Shown here one piece after another: positions 56,228 through 64,000 of a stretch of DNA of 64,000 bases (positions are counted from its first letter, which is position 1; every line of letters starts with the position of its first letter). Both the position numbers and the translations under genes were made by a program. The stretch is taken from assembly GCF_014198245.1 (NCBI RefSeq), contig NZ_JACIHE010000002.1:400275-464274 (forward strand), written 5' to 3'. This stretch comes from Bradyrhizobium sp. cir1 (GTDB lineage Bacteria > Pseudomonadota > Alphaproteobacteria > Rhizobiales > Xanthobacteraceae). The notes beneath the pieces are model-generated. The model was not told the DNA's origin. It worked only from the letters and a program-made list of their open reading frames with translations, and searched no databases.

Positions 56228-56593
56228 GTGGCCGACGTCATGAGCATCCTGTCGAGCTCGTACAAGTCGGCCGGCATGTCGATTCCAAGCCATACCAAAT
56301 ACGTTCCGGTCGATGCCTCGCTCTATCAGGGCACATGGACGGGCAAATATCCCGACGGAAAGACGTTCTCGCTCAGCATCTCGCAGATCGATGGCTTCCG
56401 CGCGCAGGTCCACTATCAAAGTGGCAGCACGTCTCAGTATCAGCAGGTGCTGATCAAGGACTCGGCGTTTCGGTTCGGCAACACCAAGTTCTTTCTGACG
56501 GGTAACGGCAAGGCCCAGATCAAGAACGTCGTTACCGACCCCGCGACCGGGTCGACCTACATCGACACCGCGCAAGCGACGCGGACCACTTGA
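56228..56593 (+). CDS. Small protein of unknown function in flagellar cluster
   Basis: 121 residues from GTG 56228, chosen because GGAG lies 7 nt upstream; ATG 56240 would leave 20 nt to that site. The core YQGTWTGKYPDGKTFSLSISQIDGFRAQVHY and later SAFRFGNTKFFLTGN look like a small beta-barrel domain. It follows flaF by 13 bp and ends at the stop of the convergent FlaG-like gene. No family was recognised. Confidence 0.7.
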   Translation: MADVMSILSSSYKSAGMSIPSHTKYVPVDASLYQGTWTGKYPDGKTFSLSISQIDGFRAQVHYQSGSTSQYQQVLIKDSAFRFGNTKFFLTGNGKAQIKNVVTDPATGSTYIDTAQATRTT

Positions 56594-56953
56594 TCAGGCG
56601 CTGAGGTCCGTGTTGAGCGGACGCGTGGGTTCGGACTTCAAGTCCAGTGCATGGAAATAAGCACGCCGTCGCAGCATGGCCTCGTCGGGAAACTGATTGA
56701 CCACCGCGTCCGTCCTGTCATTGACGACCTGAAAGACGAAGGATGCGGCTGCCTGGTCGAACACGACCTGGCGCGAGACGTTGTCGCTGCTGTGCAGATC
56801 ATTGCGCACGATCGCGCTCGCATCGCTCGCGGCGACCGTCTGGCTCACCGGAAGATCGGTTTGCACGGCTTCATTCGCCGCCGCATTCGACGTCGTTATG
56901 ATCTGCACGGGGGCCGGGATCCCCACCGGCCTGATGCTGAAATCTGTACTCAT
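56594..56953 (-). CDS. FlaG-like flagellar protein
   Basis: 119 residues. The C-terminal ASFVFQVVNDRTDAVVNQFPDEAML follows the FlaG pattern (IVKVVDxxTGEVIRQIPxE). The N-terminal 50 residues are variable. FlaG affects filament length in some bacteria. An AGGAGG ribosome site precedes the ATG. The call rests on one motif. Confidence 0.55.
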   Translation of the reverse strand: MSTDFSIRPVGIPAPVQIITTSNAAANEAVQTDLPVSQTVAASDASAIVRNDLHSSDNVSRQVVFDQAAASFVFQVVNDRTDAVVNQFPDEAMLRRRAYFHALDLKSEPTRPLNTDLSA

Positions 56954-57109
56954 GGCAGCCTCCTGGTTGCCTTACTTGAGTCAAATCCCAACCCCTCTAA
57001 TAACGCAACCTTGGAACACCAGGACTGAAGACCCGGTAAGCAAACGTGCCTAATTGCGCGACGATATCGCCGCGCGGTTTTTCGTAAAATTGTCGTTTGT
57101 TTTGCGCGC

Positions 57110-57607
57110 TCAGAGCGAGCGGCTGACCGCGAGCGGGGTGATGTGGCGCGGGCCGGGAGCAGCGCGACGCCCGGCGGCGGTATAGGTGTTTGGCACGTTG
57201 CGCTTCTGGATCTCGGCATTGACGCCGCGCACGACGCTCTCGGAGACCGCATGCGCGGTCGCCAGCACCGTGAGGTTGACCTGGAGCATCGCGCGGAACG
57301 CGTCGTGGTGGCGATGCAGCGTTGAGAGCAGCTCGGGCGCGGATTTCGCGAGCTGGGCCTGGTTCGCCTTGAGCTGGCTGACGGCGCCGACGTAGTTGCG
57401 TGACAGATCCTGCTTCCTGCTCTCGAGGGTCATGGCCTCGCGGACCTTTCCGGCGCGCACCAGCTCGGTCTCGCGCTCGATCAGGCTGAGCAGGGCGCTC
57501 ATCGCGTCCATCAGGTCTTCGGCGAGCTTGCGCGCCTCGGCATTGCCGGGCGCGGAGTGCGGGCGCTGCGCTTGCATCGGCCGACGTGAGGCGTTGAACT
57601 GGTTCAT
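57110..57607 (-). CDS. FlgN-like flagellar export chaperone
   Basis: 165 residues, mostly helical. LMDAMSALLSLIERETELVRAGKVREAM and the following SRKQDLSRNY match the FlgN/FlgN-like pattern for chaperones of FlgK and FlgL. The C-terminal tail is basic and Pro-rich. It lies 11 bp beyond flgJ on the same strand. ATG 57607 is preferred; longer frames overlap flgJ. Confidence 0.65.
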   Translation of the reverse strand: MNQFNASRRPMQAQRPHSAPGNAEARKLAEDLMDAMSALLSLIERETELVRAGKVREAMTLESRKQDLSRNYVGAVSQLKANQAQLAKSAPELLSTLHRHHDAFRAMLQVNLTVLATAHAVSESVVRGVNAEIQKRNVPNTYTAAGRRAAPGPRHITPLAVSRSL

Positions 57608-57618
57608 CTCGTTGGACC

Positions 57619-57993
57619 TTATGCCGTACGAAGCGTGGTTTTCGCCTGCTGGATGATGAGGGTGCGATAGACGTCGCGGGCGACACCGACGCCGCCGGCA
57701 TTGGCGAAGTTCTTGGAATATTGCTCGGTCAGCATCGAGCGCCACACGCCGGTGCCGGGCGTGCTGCCGAACGGGCCATCGCCCTTCAGGCCCGAGGTCA
57801 TCTGCGAGAACATGCTGTTGAGGAACATCGCTTCGAAGTCGGTGGCGGTCTTCTGCGCCTTGGCCTGTTGCTGCGGCGCGACCTTTTGCAGCGCGGCCGC
57901 GAGCTCGAAGTCGGGCCGGCCGTTGCGGCTCTCGACCGAGAAGGTCGGGGAGTACGTCGTGAGGTGCGGGGTGTTGATTGCGCTCGTCTGCAT
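57619..57993 (-). CDS. flgJ: Flagellar rod-binding protein, FlgJ N-terminal type
   Basis: 124 residues. ATDFEAMFLNSMFSQMT and GPFGSTPGTGVWRSMLTEQYSKNFANAGGVG define the FlgJ rod-binding domain. There is no peptidoglycan hydrolase domain, as is usual in alphaproteobacteria. Its ATG overlaps the flgI stop by one base (TGATG), so the genes are coupled. Confidence 0.9.
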   Translation of the reverse strand: MQTSAINTPHLTTYSPTFSVESRNGRPDFELAAALQKVAPQQQAKAQKTATDFEAMFLNSMFSQMTSGLKGDGPFGSTPGTGVWRSMLTEQYSKNFANAGGVGVARDVYRTLIIQQAKTTLRTA

Positions 57994-59117
57994 CACATCA
58001 CCTCGATGTCGGCTTCGATCGCGCCGGCGGCCTTGATCGCCTGCAGGATGCTGATCATGTCGCGGGGGCCGATGCCGAGGCCGTTGAGGCCATCGACGAG
58101 TTGCTGGAGCGAGACGCCGTTCTTGACGAGGGCCAGCTTCTTGCCGTCCTCGGTGACGGTGACGCTGCTGCGCGGCGCGACCACGGTGCGGCCGCGCGAC
58201 AGCGGGTTGGGCTGGCTGACCTGTGGGCTCTCGGAGATCGTGACGGTGAGGTTGCCCTGCGCAACCGCGACGGTGGCAACGCGGACGTCGCGGCCCATCA
58301 CGATGATGCCGCTGCGTTCGTCGATGATGATCTTGGCGGCGAGATCGGGATCGACCTGGAGCTGCTCGATCTCGGTGAGGAAGGCGACGACGTTGCCCTT
58401 GAACTCCGGCGGGACCGAGAGCTGCACCGTCGAGGGATCGATCGGCTCGGCAGTCTTGACGCCGAGATAGTCGTTGACCGCCGCCGCGATGCGTTTGGCG
58501 GTGGTGAAGTCGGCGTTGCGCAGCGCCAGGCGGACGTTCGGCAGGCGGTTGAGCGCGAACTCGATCTCGCGCTCGATGATGGCGCCGTTGGCGATGCGGC
58601 CGACGGTCGGCACGCCGCGCACGATCTTGGCCGCCTCGCCCTCGGCCTGGAAGCCCGAGATCGCGAGTGAGCCTTGTGCGACCGCGTAGACGTTGCCGTC
58701 GGCGCCGAGGAGGGGGGTGACGAGCAGGGTGCCGCCCTGCAGGTTCTTGGCGTCGCCGAGCGCGGACACGGTGACGTCCATGCGCGTGCCCTGGGTGGCG
58801 AAGGCCGGCAGGTTGCCCGTCACCATCACGGCAGCAACGTTGCCGGTGCGGATGGTGGCGCCGCGGATGTTGACGCCCATGCGCTCGAGCATCGCCTGCA
58901 GCGACTGCTTGGTGAAGGGGATGTTGTTGAGCGTGTCGCCGGTGCCGTTGAGGCCGACGACGAGGCCGTAGCCGATGAGCTGGTTCTGCCGCACGCCTTC
59001 GATATTGGCGAGGTCCTTGATGCGCGAGGTCGCAGCCGCCGACGTGACCGACAACGCCAGCGCTGACAGCGCGGCGCAGGCCACCCCAACAATCCTCACC
59101 CAACGAACGCTTGGCAT
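57993..59117 (-). CDS. flgI: Flagellar P-ring protein
   Basis: 374 residues, the full family length. Signal peptide about 1-29 (VTSAAA region), then the conserved SRIKDLANIEGVRQNQL and GYGLVVGLNGTGD. It forms the periplasmic ring in the peptidoglycan. It heads a minus-strand unit with flgJ and the FlgN-like gene and is divergent from fliX, the same order as in Caulobacter. Confidence 0.96.
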   Translation of the reverse strand: MPSVRWVRIVGVACAALSALALSVTSAAATSRIKDLANIEGVRQNQLIGYGLVVGLNGTGDTLNNIPFTKQSLQAMLERMGVNIRGATIRTGNVAAVMVTGNLPAFATQGTRMDVTVSALGDAKNLQGGTLLVTPLLGADGNVYAVAQGSLAISGFQAEGEAAKIVRGVPTVGRIANGAIIEREIEFALNRLPNVRLALRNADFTTAKRIAAAVNDYLGVKTAEPIDPSTVQLSVPPEFKGNVVAFLTEIEQLQVDPDLAAKIIIDERSGIIVMGRDVRVATVAVAQGNLTVTISESPQVSQPNPLSRGRTVVAPRSSVTVTEDGKKLALVKNGVSLQQLVDGLNGLGIGPRDMISILQAIKAAGAIEADIEVM

Positions 59118-59339
59118 CCTCTGCTCCCCAAGGCTTCCAAAAGAGCCTCCTCAAATCGACAAGACCTGCACGACACTCCCATGACGAGCTGGTCCGGCGC
59201 TTTCCTTGCGAGTGCTGTGCCAACGTGGAGCAGAGGGGTAGGCGGTTGAATAGGTTGAATAAATCTGTTTCGACCGGTGTCAGCGGCCGTTCGCCTTCAG
59301 GAGCGAAACTGCCGCCTGTCGGCAGATTTTGCCGGGCCG

Positions 59340-59355
59340 TTTACGGGCCGTTAAC
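59340..59355 (+). promoter_or_regulatory. Near-match CtrA site before fliX
   Basis: TTTA-CGGGCCG-TTAAC differs by one base from TTAA-N7-TTAAC and lies 46 bp before fliX. In Caulobacter fliX is a CtrA target. Confidence 0.4.
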
Positions 59356-59400
59356 CATAAAACAGCGAAGGTTGGGCATCGATCACCCGGATTGCTTCCG

Positions 59401-59814
59401 ATGCGCATCTACGGACCGAACGGCACCACGCTTGGAACGCCGGCCAGCCAGGCCAGGCGGACCGGCTCCGGCACCTTCGTGCTGCCCGACACCTCGTCGG
59501 CGCAGGAGACGCGCAGCGCTGCCGCACCGAAGGCCGCCGCCAACATCGACGCACTGCTCGCGCTGCAAGGCGTCGAGGAGGATCCCGTCGAGCGCCGCAA
59601 GCGCTCGGTCGCCCGCGGCAAGACCGCGCTCGACGTGCTCGACGAGCTCAAGATGGGGCTGTTGTCCGGCAACCTCGATGCATCGACCGTGATGCGACTG
59701 CGCGATGCTGCGGCGAACCTGAAATCGTCCTCGGGCGATCCCGGACTGGACTCTGTGCTCTCGGAAATCGAGCTGCGCGTCGAGGTCGAACTGGCGAAGG
59801 CCGGGCAGGCGTAG
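59401..59814 (+). CDS. fliX: Flagellar assembly regulator FliX
   Basis: 137 residues beginning MRIYGPNGTT, the usual FliX start, with ANIDALLALQGVEEDPVERRKR and LDELKMGLLSG in the core. FliX couples basal-body assembly to FlbD-dependent transcription. It is divergent from flgI. The start is clear from the conserved N-terminus. Confidence 0.93.
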   Translation: MRIYGPNGTTLGTPASQARRTGSGTFVLPDTSSAQETRSAAAPKAAANIDALLALQGVEEDPVERRKRSVARGKTALDVLDELKMGLLSGNLDASTVMRLRDAAANLKSSSGDPGLDSVLSEIELRVEVELAKAGQA

Positions 59815-59830
59815 TCAGGCATCGCGCGCT

Positions 59831-59952
59831 GTCATCGCCCGCTTGGTGCGCAATTGCGCACAGGGGCGGGCGATCCAGTATTCCAGAGACAGTTGTTGTT
59901 GAAGCGATGGGCCGCGGCGTACTGGATGCCCCGCCTTCGCGGGGCATGACAC
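59831..59952. repeat. Dispersed palindromic repeat, family A, copy 5 (reversed)
   Basis: The same element is in the opposite orientation: GTCATCGCCCGC first and GCCCCGCCTTCGCGGGGC last. The spacer is changed and longer. Confidence 0.8.
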
Positions 59953-59988
59953 CAACGTTGGGTTGGCAAGCTACGCTCTCGCTTTTGC

Positions 59989-60360
59989 CTACGCCGCTTC
60001 CTCCTTCTGTTGCGCGTCGTAGCGGCGCTGGGCGGCGAGCACGTCTTTCAGATTCTGTTCGGCCCAATCGCGCAGGGGATCGACGGCGGCGGCGAGCGTC
60101 AAGCCGAGCTGCGTGATCGAATACTCCACCGTCACAGGTACGGTTGCGATGGCGCGGCGCTTGATCAGCCCGTCGCGTTCGAGCGACTTGAGAACCTGGC
60201 TCAGCATCTTCTGCGAAATGCCTTCAATCGTGCGGCGCAACTGATTGAAGCGCATCGGCTCTCCGCGCAGCAGCAACAGGATCAGCACCGCCCATTTGTC
60301 GCCGACGCGGTCGAGGATCTGGCGCGTGGGGCAATTCGCTGCATAGACGTCGGGCTTCAT
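59989..60360 (-). CDS. HxlR-family transcriptional regulator
   Basis: 123 residues, a single winged helix-turn-helix. NCPTRQILDRVGDKWAVLIL, RFNQLRRTIEGISQKML and VPVTVEYSITQLG are the family core. The Cys near residue 10 is placed like the redox or electrophile-sensing Cys of YodB and QorR relatives. It is divergent from an NAD(P)-binding oxidoreductase 155 bp away and probably represses it. Confidence 0.9.
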   Translation of the reverse strand: MKPDVYAANCPTRQILDRVGDKWAVLILLLLRGEPMRFNQLRRTIEGISQKMLSQVLKSLERDGLIKRRAIATVPVTVEYSITQLGLTLAAAVDPLRDWAEQNLKDVLAAQRRYDAQQKEEAA

Positions 60361-60515
60361 CTTGGGGTCCTCGATCCATTCCGGTCGCCTGCGCGCCGGT
60401 TCGTTGTGCCGGTTACTCCAGCGTAATCAGGTAAGCACAAAGTGCTCTCTTAACACCAGCATCCTTTGCGATATCTAGTCACCGTTAGTTACCACATAAG
60501 CAAAGGAGCCTTCCA

Positions 60516-61127
60516 ATGAAAATCGCAGTCGCCGGCGCCTCGGGCCGGGCCGGGTCGGAGATCACCAAGGAACTGTCGCGCCGCGGCCATAGCGTGACCG
60601 CCATCGCCCGGAACCCGGAGAAGATCGCGGCCCTGTCGAACGTCACACCGACCAAGGGGGACGTGCTCGACCAGGCGGGCCTTGCCAAGCTGTGGGCTGG
60701 GCATGACGTCGCCGTGAGTTCCGTCCACTTCCTGGCCAGCGATCCGCAGAAGCTGATCGGCGCGGCCAAGGCGTCCGGGGTGGGCCGTTACCTCGTCGTC
60801 GGCGGCGCCGGCAGCCTCGAAGTCGCCCCCGGCGTGAAGCTGGTCACAACTCCCGGTTTTCCGGCCCAATACAAGGCCGAGGCGGAGGCGGGCTCCGCCT
60901 TTCTCGACCTGCTGCGGCAGGAAAAGGACCTGAACTGGACCTTCATCTCGCCGTCGGCGCTGTTCATCGAGGGGGAACGCACGGGCAAGTTCCGGCTCGG
61001 CACCGACCAGCTTCTCGCAGATGCGAACGGCAAGAGCTGGATCAGTTTCGCCGACTACGCCATTGCGCTGGCCGATGAGATCGAGAAGCCGGCCCATCTG
61101 AAGCAGCGTTTTACGGTCGGTTACTAG
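60516..61127 (+). CDS. NAD(P)-binding oxidoreductase, NmrA/atypical SDR type
   Basis: 203 residues. GASGRAG at 7-13 binds NAD(P), and the following strand order is that of short Rossmann enzymes such as BVR-B or YwnB. No classical Tyr-xxx-Lys pair is clear. It may be a quinone or aldehyde reductase or a redox sensor. AAAGGAG precedes the ATG. Regulation by the divergent HxlR protein is likely. Confidence 0.85.
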   Translation: MKIAVAGASGRAGSEITKELSRRGHSVTAIARNPEKIAALSNVTPTKGDVLDQAGLAKLWAGHDVAVSSVHFLASDPQKLIGAAKASGVGRYLVVGGAGSLEVAPGVKLVTTPGFPAQYKAEAEAGSAFLDLLRQEKDLNWTFISPSALFIEGERTGKFRLGTDQLLADANGKSWISFADYAIALADEIEKPAHLKQRFTVGY

Positions 61128-61297
61128 GCCTTCGGCTGCCCCCGGGCTCTTGCGGATAAACCTTCCTGTGCAAGGGTTTGGGGGCGGTAACCGAGTGATT
61201 AAGGAAATATTGTCTGTCACAGGAGGCCGCTATATAACGCCCCGCTCAACGGACCCCGTTCCGTTTGCGAGTCGTTGCTTAGACAGATAGGCCGCCC

Positions 61298-61708
61298 TTG
61301 GAAAAGTTGAAAAACTACCGACCGACCGAAAAAGAGCCTTTCATGAACGACCGGCAGAAGGAGTACTTCCGTTTGAAGCTCCTTGCCTGGAAGGATGAGA
61401 TCCTCAAAGAGTCCAAGCTCACCCTGCAGGCTCTGCAGGAGGAGAACGTGAACCACCCCGATCTCGCCGATCGGGCATCGTCCGAAACCGACCGCGCCAT
61501 CGAACTCCGCGCCCGCGACCGCCAGCGCAAGTTGATCGCCAAGATCGACGCCGCGCTCCAGCGTATCGAGGACAACACCTACGGCTATTGCGAGGATACC
61601 GGCGAGCCAATTTCGTTGAAGCGGCTCGAAGCCCGGCCCATCGCGACGCTCTCGGTGGAAGCGCAGGAGCGCCACGAGAAACGCGAGAAGGTTTATCGCG
61701 ACGAATAA
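61298..61708 (+). CDS. dksA: DksA/TraR-family RNA polymerase-binding protein
   Basis: 136 residues from TTG 61298. The coiled-coil arm begins PFMNDRQKEYFRLKL and carries the acidic tip region (DLADRASSETDR). The zinc-finger segment YGYCEDTGEPISLKRL keeps only one cysteine, so the usual four-Cys finger is absent. That is common in alphaproteobacterial DksA. It modulates transcription initiation with ppGpp. The start could also be ATG 61343, but the upstream residues look conserved in the family. Confidence 0.9.
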   Translation: MEKLKNYRPTEKEPFMNDRQKEYFRLKLLAWKDEILKESKLTLQALQEENVNHPDLADRASSETDRAIELRARDRQRKLIAKIDAALQRIEDNTYGYCEDTGEPISLKRLEARPIATLSVEAQERHEKREKVYRDE

Positions 61709-61714
61709 GGTCCG

Positions 61715-61742
61715 AGCCGCAGCGATGCGGCTCTTTGTTTTT
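61715..61742 (+). terminator. Terminator after dksA
   Basis: AGCCGCA (61715-61721) pairs with TGCGGCT (61726-61732), loop GCGA, followed by CTTTGTTTTT. Confidence 0.88.
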
Positions 61743-61990
61743 GGACGCAAGGCGCCATTTCGCGCCGTACTCGGTATTTTGCCTGTCGCTTGCCACCGCG
61801 GCCATCGACGCGCGAGCGCAATCGCGAAAAGTGAATCGCGATCAATGGGCTAGACTCGATTCCTCCGAGCTCACGTGAGTTCGGATGAGAAACAGCCTTC
61901 ACTTCAGGTGCGGGAGATTTTGCGAGTCGCATCAACGAGATCGACTCGGGAGCTGAGACGCTGATCCAGATGCATCAAGCATCGCAGCAA

Positions 61991-62389
61991 TCAGGCTTCT
62001 CGCGACGCCACGCGGCGCGCGTCCCCATAAAGCCTCGACCAGCTCAATATTTCCTTAAACGCCGGGAGCAGGCCGTAGGCCGCATCCGTCAGCTCGTACT
62101 CGACCCTCAAGGGTTTCTCCGCGAAGACGGTGCGTGACACCAATCCGTCCTGCTCGAGCTCGCGCAGTTGCGTGGTCAGCATGTGCTGGGTGATGCCACC
62201 GATCGACCGCCGCAACGCGCCGAAGCGAACCGCGCCGTTCATCAGGGCGAACAGGATCTCCAGCTTCCACTTGCCGCCGAGGGCATGGATGGCCCGCTTG
62301 AAGTCGGCGAGCAAAGTGGGGTCGGGGCTGCAATCGCAATCGCCGTCGCAAGGGTTGGTCAGGTTTTCCATACCGGTCTCGAAATTCAT
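61991..62389 (-). CDS. HxlR-family transcriptional regulator with N-terminal Cys cluster
   Basis: 132 residues. The HxlR core is FKRAIHALGGKWKLEILFAL, FGALRRSIGGITQHML and VEYELTDAAYGLLP. The N-terminus carries PCDGDCDCSPD, three cysteines close together that could bind metal or sense redox. The start is ATG 62389 or 62371; neither has a strong ribosome site. It is divergent from an epimerase/reductase gene. Confidence 0.85.
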   Translation of the reverse strand: MNFETGMENLTNPCDGDCDCSPDPTLLADFKRAIHALGGKWKLEILFALMNGAVRFGALRRSIGGITQHMLTTQLRELEQDGLVSRTVFAEKPLRVEYELTDAAYGLLPAFKEILSWSRLYGDARRVASREA

Positions 62390-62485
62390 TCTACTTGTCC
62401 GCAAGCACATAGTGACCAGATGCGGCCTTGAGCAGGGCCTTTGTGGAACCAATTTGCCGGCCCATGCAGCGAGGGGAATTTGGCA

Positions 62486-63514
62486 ATGAGCACTGTTCTG
62501 GTCACCGGCGGGTCGGGCTTCGTCGGCATCCATGTCATCCTGCAACTTCTGGCCGCCGGCCACGCGGTGCGGACGACGGTGCGCCGGCCGGACCGGCGTG
62601 ACGACGTGCTGGCCATGCTGCGCGAGGGTGGGGCGGCTTCGCCCGAGAGCGTATCCTTCCTCACGGCCGACCTCGTCCGGGATGAGGGGTGGCGCGAGGC
62701 GGCTGCGGGTTGCGACTACGTGCTCCATGTCGCCTCGCCCCTGTCGACCAGTGTTCCCAAGGATGAGAACGAGATGATCATCCCGGCCCGGGACGGAACG
62801 CTCCGGGTGCTCCGGGCCGCGCGCGAGGCCGGCGTCAAACGGGTGGTCATCACCTCGTCGCTGGGCGCGATCGGCTACGGCCATCCGCCGCGCGAGCAAC
62901 CGTTCGACGAGACCGACTGGACCAATCTCGGCGGCGTCGACGTGCAGCCCTACATCAAGTCCAAGACGTTGGCCGAGCGGGCGGCCTGGGATTTCGTCGC
63001 GCGCGAGGGCGGCGGGCTGGAATTGTCGGTGGTCAATCCCGCCGGTATCTTCGGCCCCGTGCTGGGGCCGGACTTCTCCGGCTCGATCGAGATCGTCAAA
63101 TCGCTGCTCGACGGTGCGATGCCGGCGGTGCCGCGGGTCTATTTCGGCGTGGTCGACGTGCGCGACGTGGCCGATCTCCATCTGCGGGCGATGACGGCGC
63201 CGCGGGCCAAAGGCGAGCGCTTCATCGCCGTCTCCGGGCAGACGATGTCGATCCTCGACATCGGCAGGGTGCTGCGGCGGGAACTGGGGCCGGCCGCCCG
63301 CCGGGTTCCGCGGCTCCAGGCTCCGGACTGGCTGGTGCGGCTCGCCGCGAACCGGATTCCGCTGCTGCGCGCGGTCGTGCCGATGCTCGGACGTGTCAGG
63401 TATTCCACCAGCGCCAAGGCGCGCTCGCTGCTTGGCTGGCAGCCCCGCTCCAACGATGAGGCGATCCTCGTGACTGCCGAGAGCCTGATCCGGCTTGGCC
63501 TCGTCAAGCCGTGA
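62486..63514 (+). CDS. NAD-dependent epimerase/dihydroflavonol-4-reductase-like protein
   Basis: 342 residues, extended SDR. VLVTGGSGFVGIH binds the cofactor, ITSSLGAIGYG supplies the Ser, and YIKSKTLAE is the Tyr-xxx-Lys active site. The pattern VVNPAGIFGPVLGPD is that of DFR-like aldehyde reductases. The substrate is unknown. AGGGG precedes the start. Likely repressed by the divergent HxlR protein. Confidence 0.9.
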   Translation: MSTVLVTGGSGFVGIHVILQLLAAGHAVRTTVRRPDRRDDVLAMLREGGAASPESVSFLTADLVRDEGWREAAAGCDYVLHVASPLSTSVPKDENEMIIPARDGTLRVLRAAREAGVKRVVITSSLGAIGYGHPPREQPFDETDWTNLGGVDVQPYIKSKTLAERAAWDFVAREGGGLELSVVNPAGIFGPVLGPDFSGSIEIVKSLLDGAMPAVPRVYFGVVDVRDVADLHLRAMTAPRAKGERFIAVSGQTMSILDIGRVLRRELGPAARRVPRLQAPDWLVRLAANRIPLLRAVVPMLGRVRYSTSAKARSLLGWQPRSNDEAILVTAESLIRLGLVKP

Positions 63515-63599
63515 GGCCGCCCGACGCCCGCGCTTGTCAGGCCGGAGCGGGGATGCTGAAGTGCTGTCCTCGATTTGCGTAGCGTGGGAGGCGGCGCCG

Positions 63600-64000
63600 A
63601 TGGACAAGATTCTCGAAGCCGCAAAGGCGATCGCGCTGGCGCGCCGTAACCATGCGCCGCTTGCCGCGCTCGAGGTTCCACCGGCCGACGAGGCCGAGGG
63701 CTACCAGGTGCAGCGCGCATTGCACGATCTGCTGCTGCCGCATGTCGGGGCGCTCGTCGGCTACAAGATCGGCTGCACCAGCCAGGTGATGCAGGAGTAC
63801 ATCGGCATCCCTCATCCGTGCGGTGGGGGTGTGTTCCAGAAGGGCGTGCATGAGAGCGGTGCGAAGCTCCTGGCCTCCAAATATGTCCGCGTCGGCGTCG
63901 AATGCGAGATCGCGGTGCGGCTCAAGCGTGAGCTCGCCGCCGGCGAGGCGCCGTTCACGGCCGAATGGGTCGGGGAGGCGGTCGAGTCCTACCATCCCGC
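63600..64000 (+). CDS. 2-keto-4-pentenoate hydratase-like protein (partial)
   Basis: The first 133 residues are present; the gene runs off the right edge. GYKIGCTSQVMQEYIGI, GGVFQKGVHESGA and ECEIAVRLKRELA match MhpD/HpcG-type hydratases, which add water to 2-hydroxydienoates in aromatic ring cleavage pathways. ATG 63600 follows GGGAGG. It lies 86 bp after the reductase gene. Confidence 0.85.
   Translation, partial: MDKILEAAKAIALARRNHAPLAALEVPPADEAEGYQVQRALHDLLLPHVGALVGYKIGCTSQVMQEYIGIPHPCGGGVFQKGVHESGAKLLASKYVRVGVECEIAVRLKRELAAGEAPFTAEWVGEAVESYHP

Noticed and set aside
62390..63607. Upstream extension of the second HxlR gene to 538 codons
   Set aside because: The extension is antisense to the reductase gene; the HxlR fold begins at 62389 or 62371.

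Overview
The window is GC-rich DNA from an alphaproteobacterium of the order Hyphomicrobiales. Bradyrhizobium or a close relative (Rhodopseudomonas, Nitrobacter) fits best. The evidence is the alphaproteobacterial flagellar regulators FlbT, FlaF and FliX, a thioredoxin-reductase-type ferredoxin reductase beside a putidaredoxin-like ferredoxin, CtrA-type boxes in flagellar promoters, an EcfG-type stress promoter, and many short dispersed palindromic repeats of the kind seen between Bradyrhizobium genes. No rRNA, tRNA, CRISPR array, insertion sequence or prophage was seen, so the region looks chromosomal.

Layout. 1-6.6 kb: a terminator, a 1904-residue membrane-anchored coiled-coil protein built on 11-residue periodicity, and a divergent free-standing HPt protein with a CtrA-like box between them. 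6.8-9.6 kb: ferredoxin, thioesterase, ferredoxin reductase and a DUF2147 protein. 9.8-16.2 kb: envelope proteins of unknown function, a two-component pair, and a MipA-type outer membrane protein with an exported partner. 16.2-24.2 kb: a six-gene minus-strand operon (transporter, LysR regulator, kdgD, gudD, semialdehyde dehydrogenase, garD) that encodes the whole route from D-glucarate and D-galactarate to 2-oxoglutarate. 24.7-39.6 kb: mixed genes, including an SGNH hydrolase, an LPG-synthase-like membrane protein, a YciE-type ferritin-like protein under a likely EcfG promoter, a relic of an MFS transporter, an MHYT-GGDEF-EAL protein, a MocR regulator, UspA, a SixA-like phosphatase, an FAD oxidoreductase and an exported MsrB. 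About 1 kb near 35.3-36.4 kb is repeat-rich and apparently non-coding.

39.9-59.8 kb is a flagellar cluster: flgE-flgK-flgL, then flbT, two tandem flagellins, flaF, a small unknown gene, a FlaG-like gene, a FlgN-like gene, flgJ, flgI and divergent fliX. A likely sigma-54 promoter precedes flgE, and TTAA-N7-TTAA boxes precede several transcription units. Between flgL and flbT lies a compact four-gene cassette that is not standard flagellar machinery: a GT-A-like transferase, a fold-type-I PLP enzyme, an ATP-grasp-like enzyme and a group II PLP decarboxylase. It has its own perfect CtrA-type box. This is the best candidate here for an undescribed system, possibly modification of the filament or synthesis of a small amide or amine under cell-cycle control. 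The function is inferred from enzyme classes and position only.

60-64 kb: two HxlR regulators, each divergent from an NAD(P)-binding oxidoreductase, with a dksA-type gene between the pairs, and a truncated 2-keto-4-pentenoate-hydratase-like gene at the right edge. The + strand runs to the window edge there.
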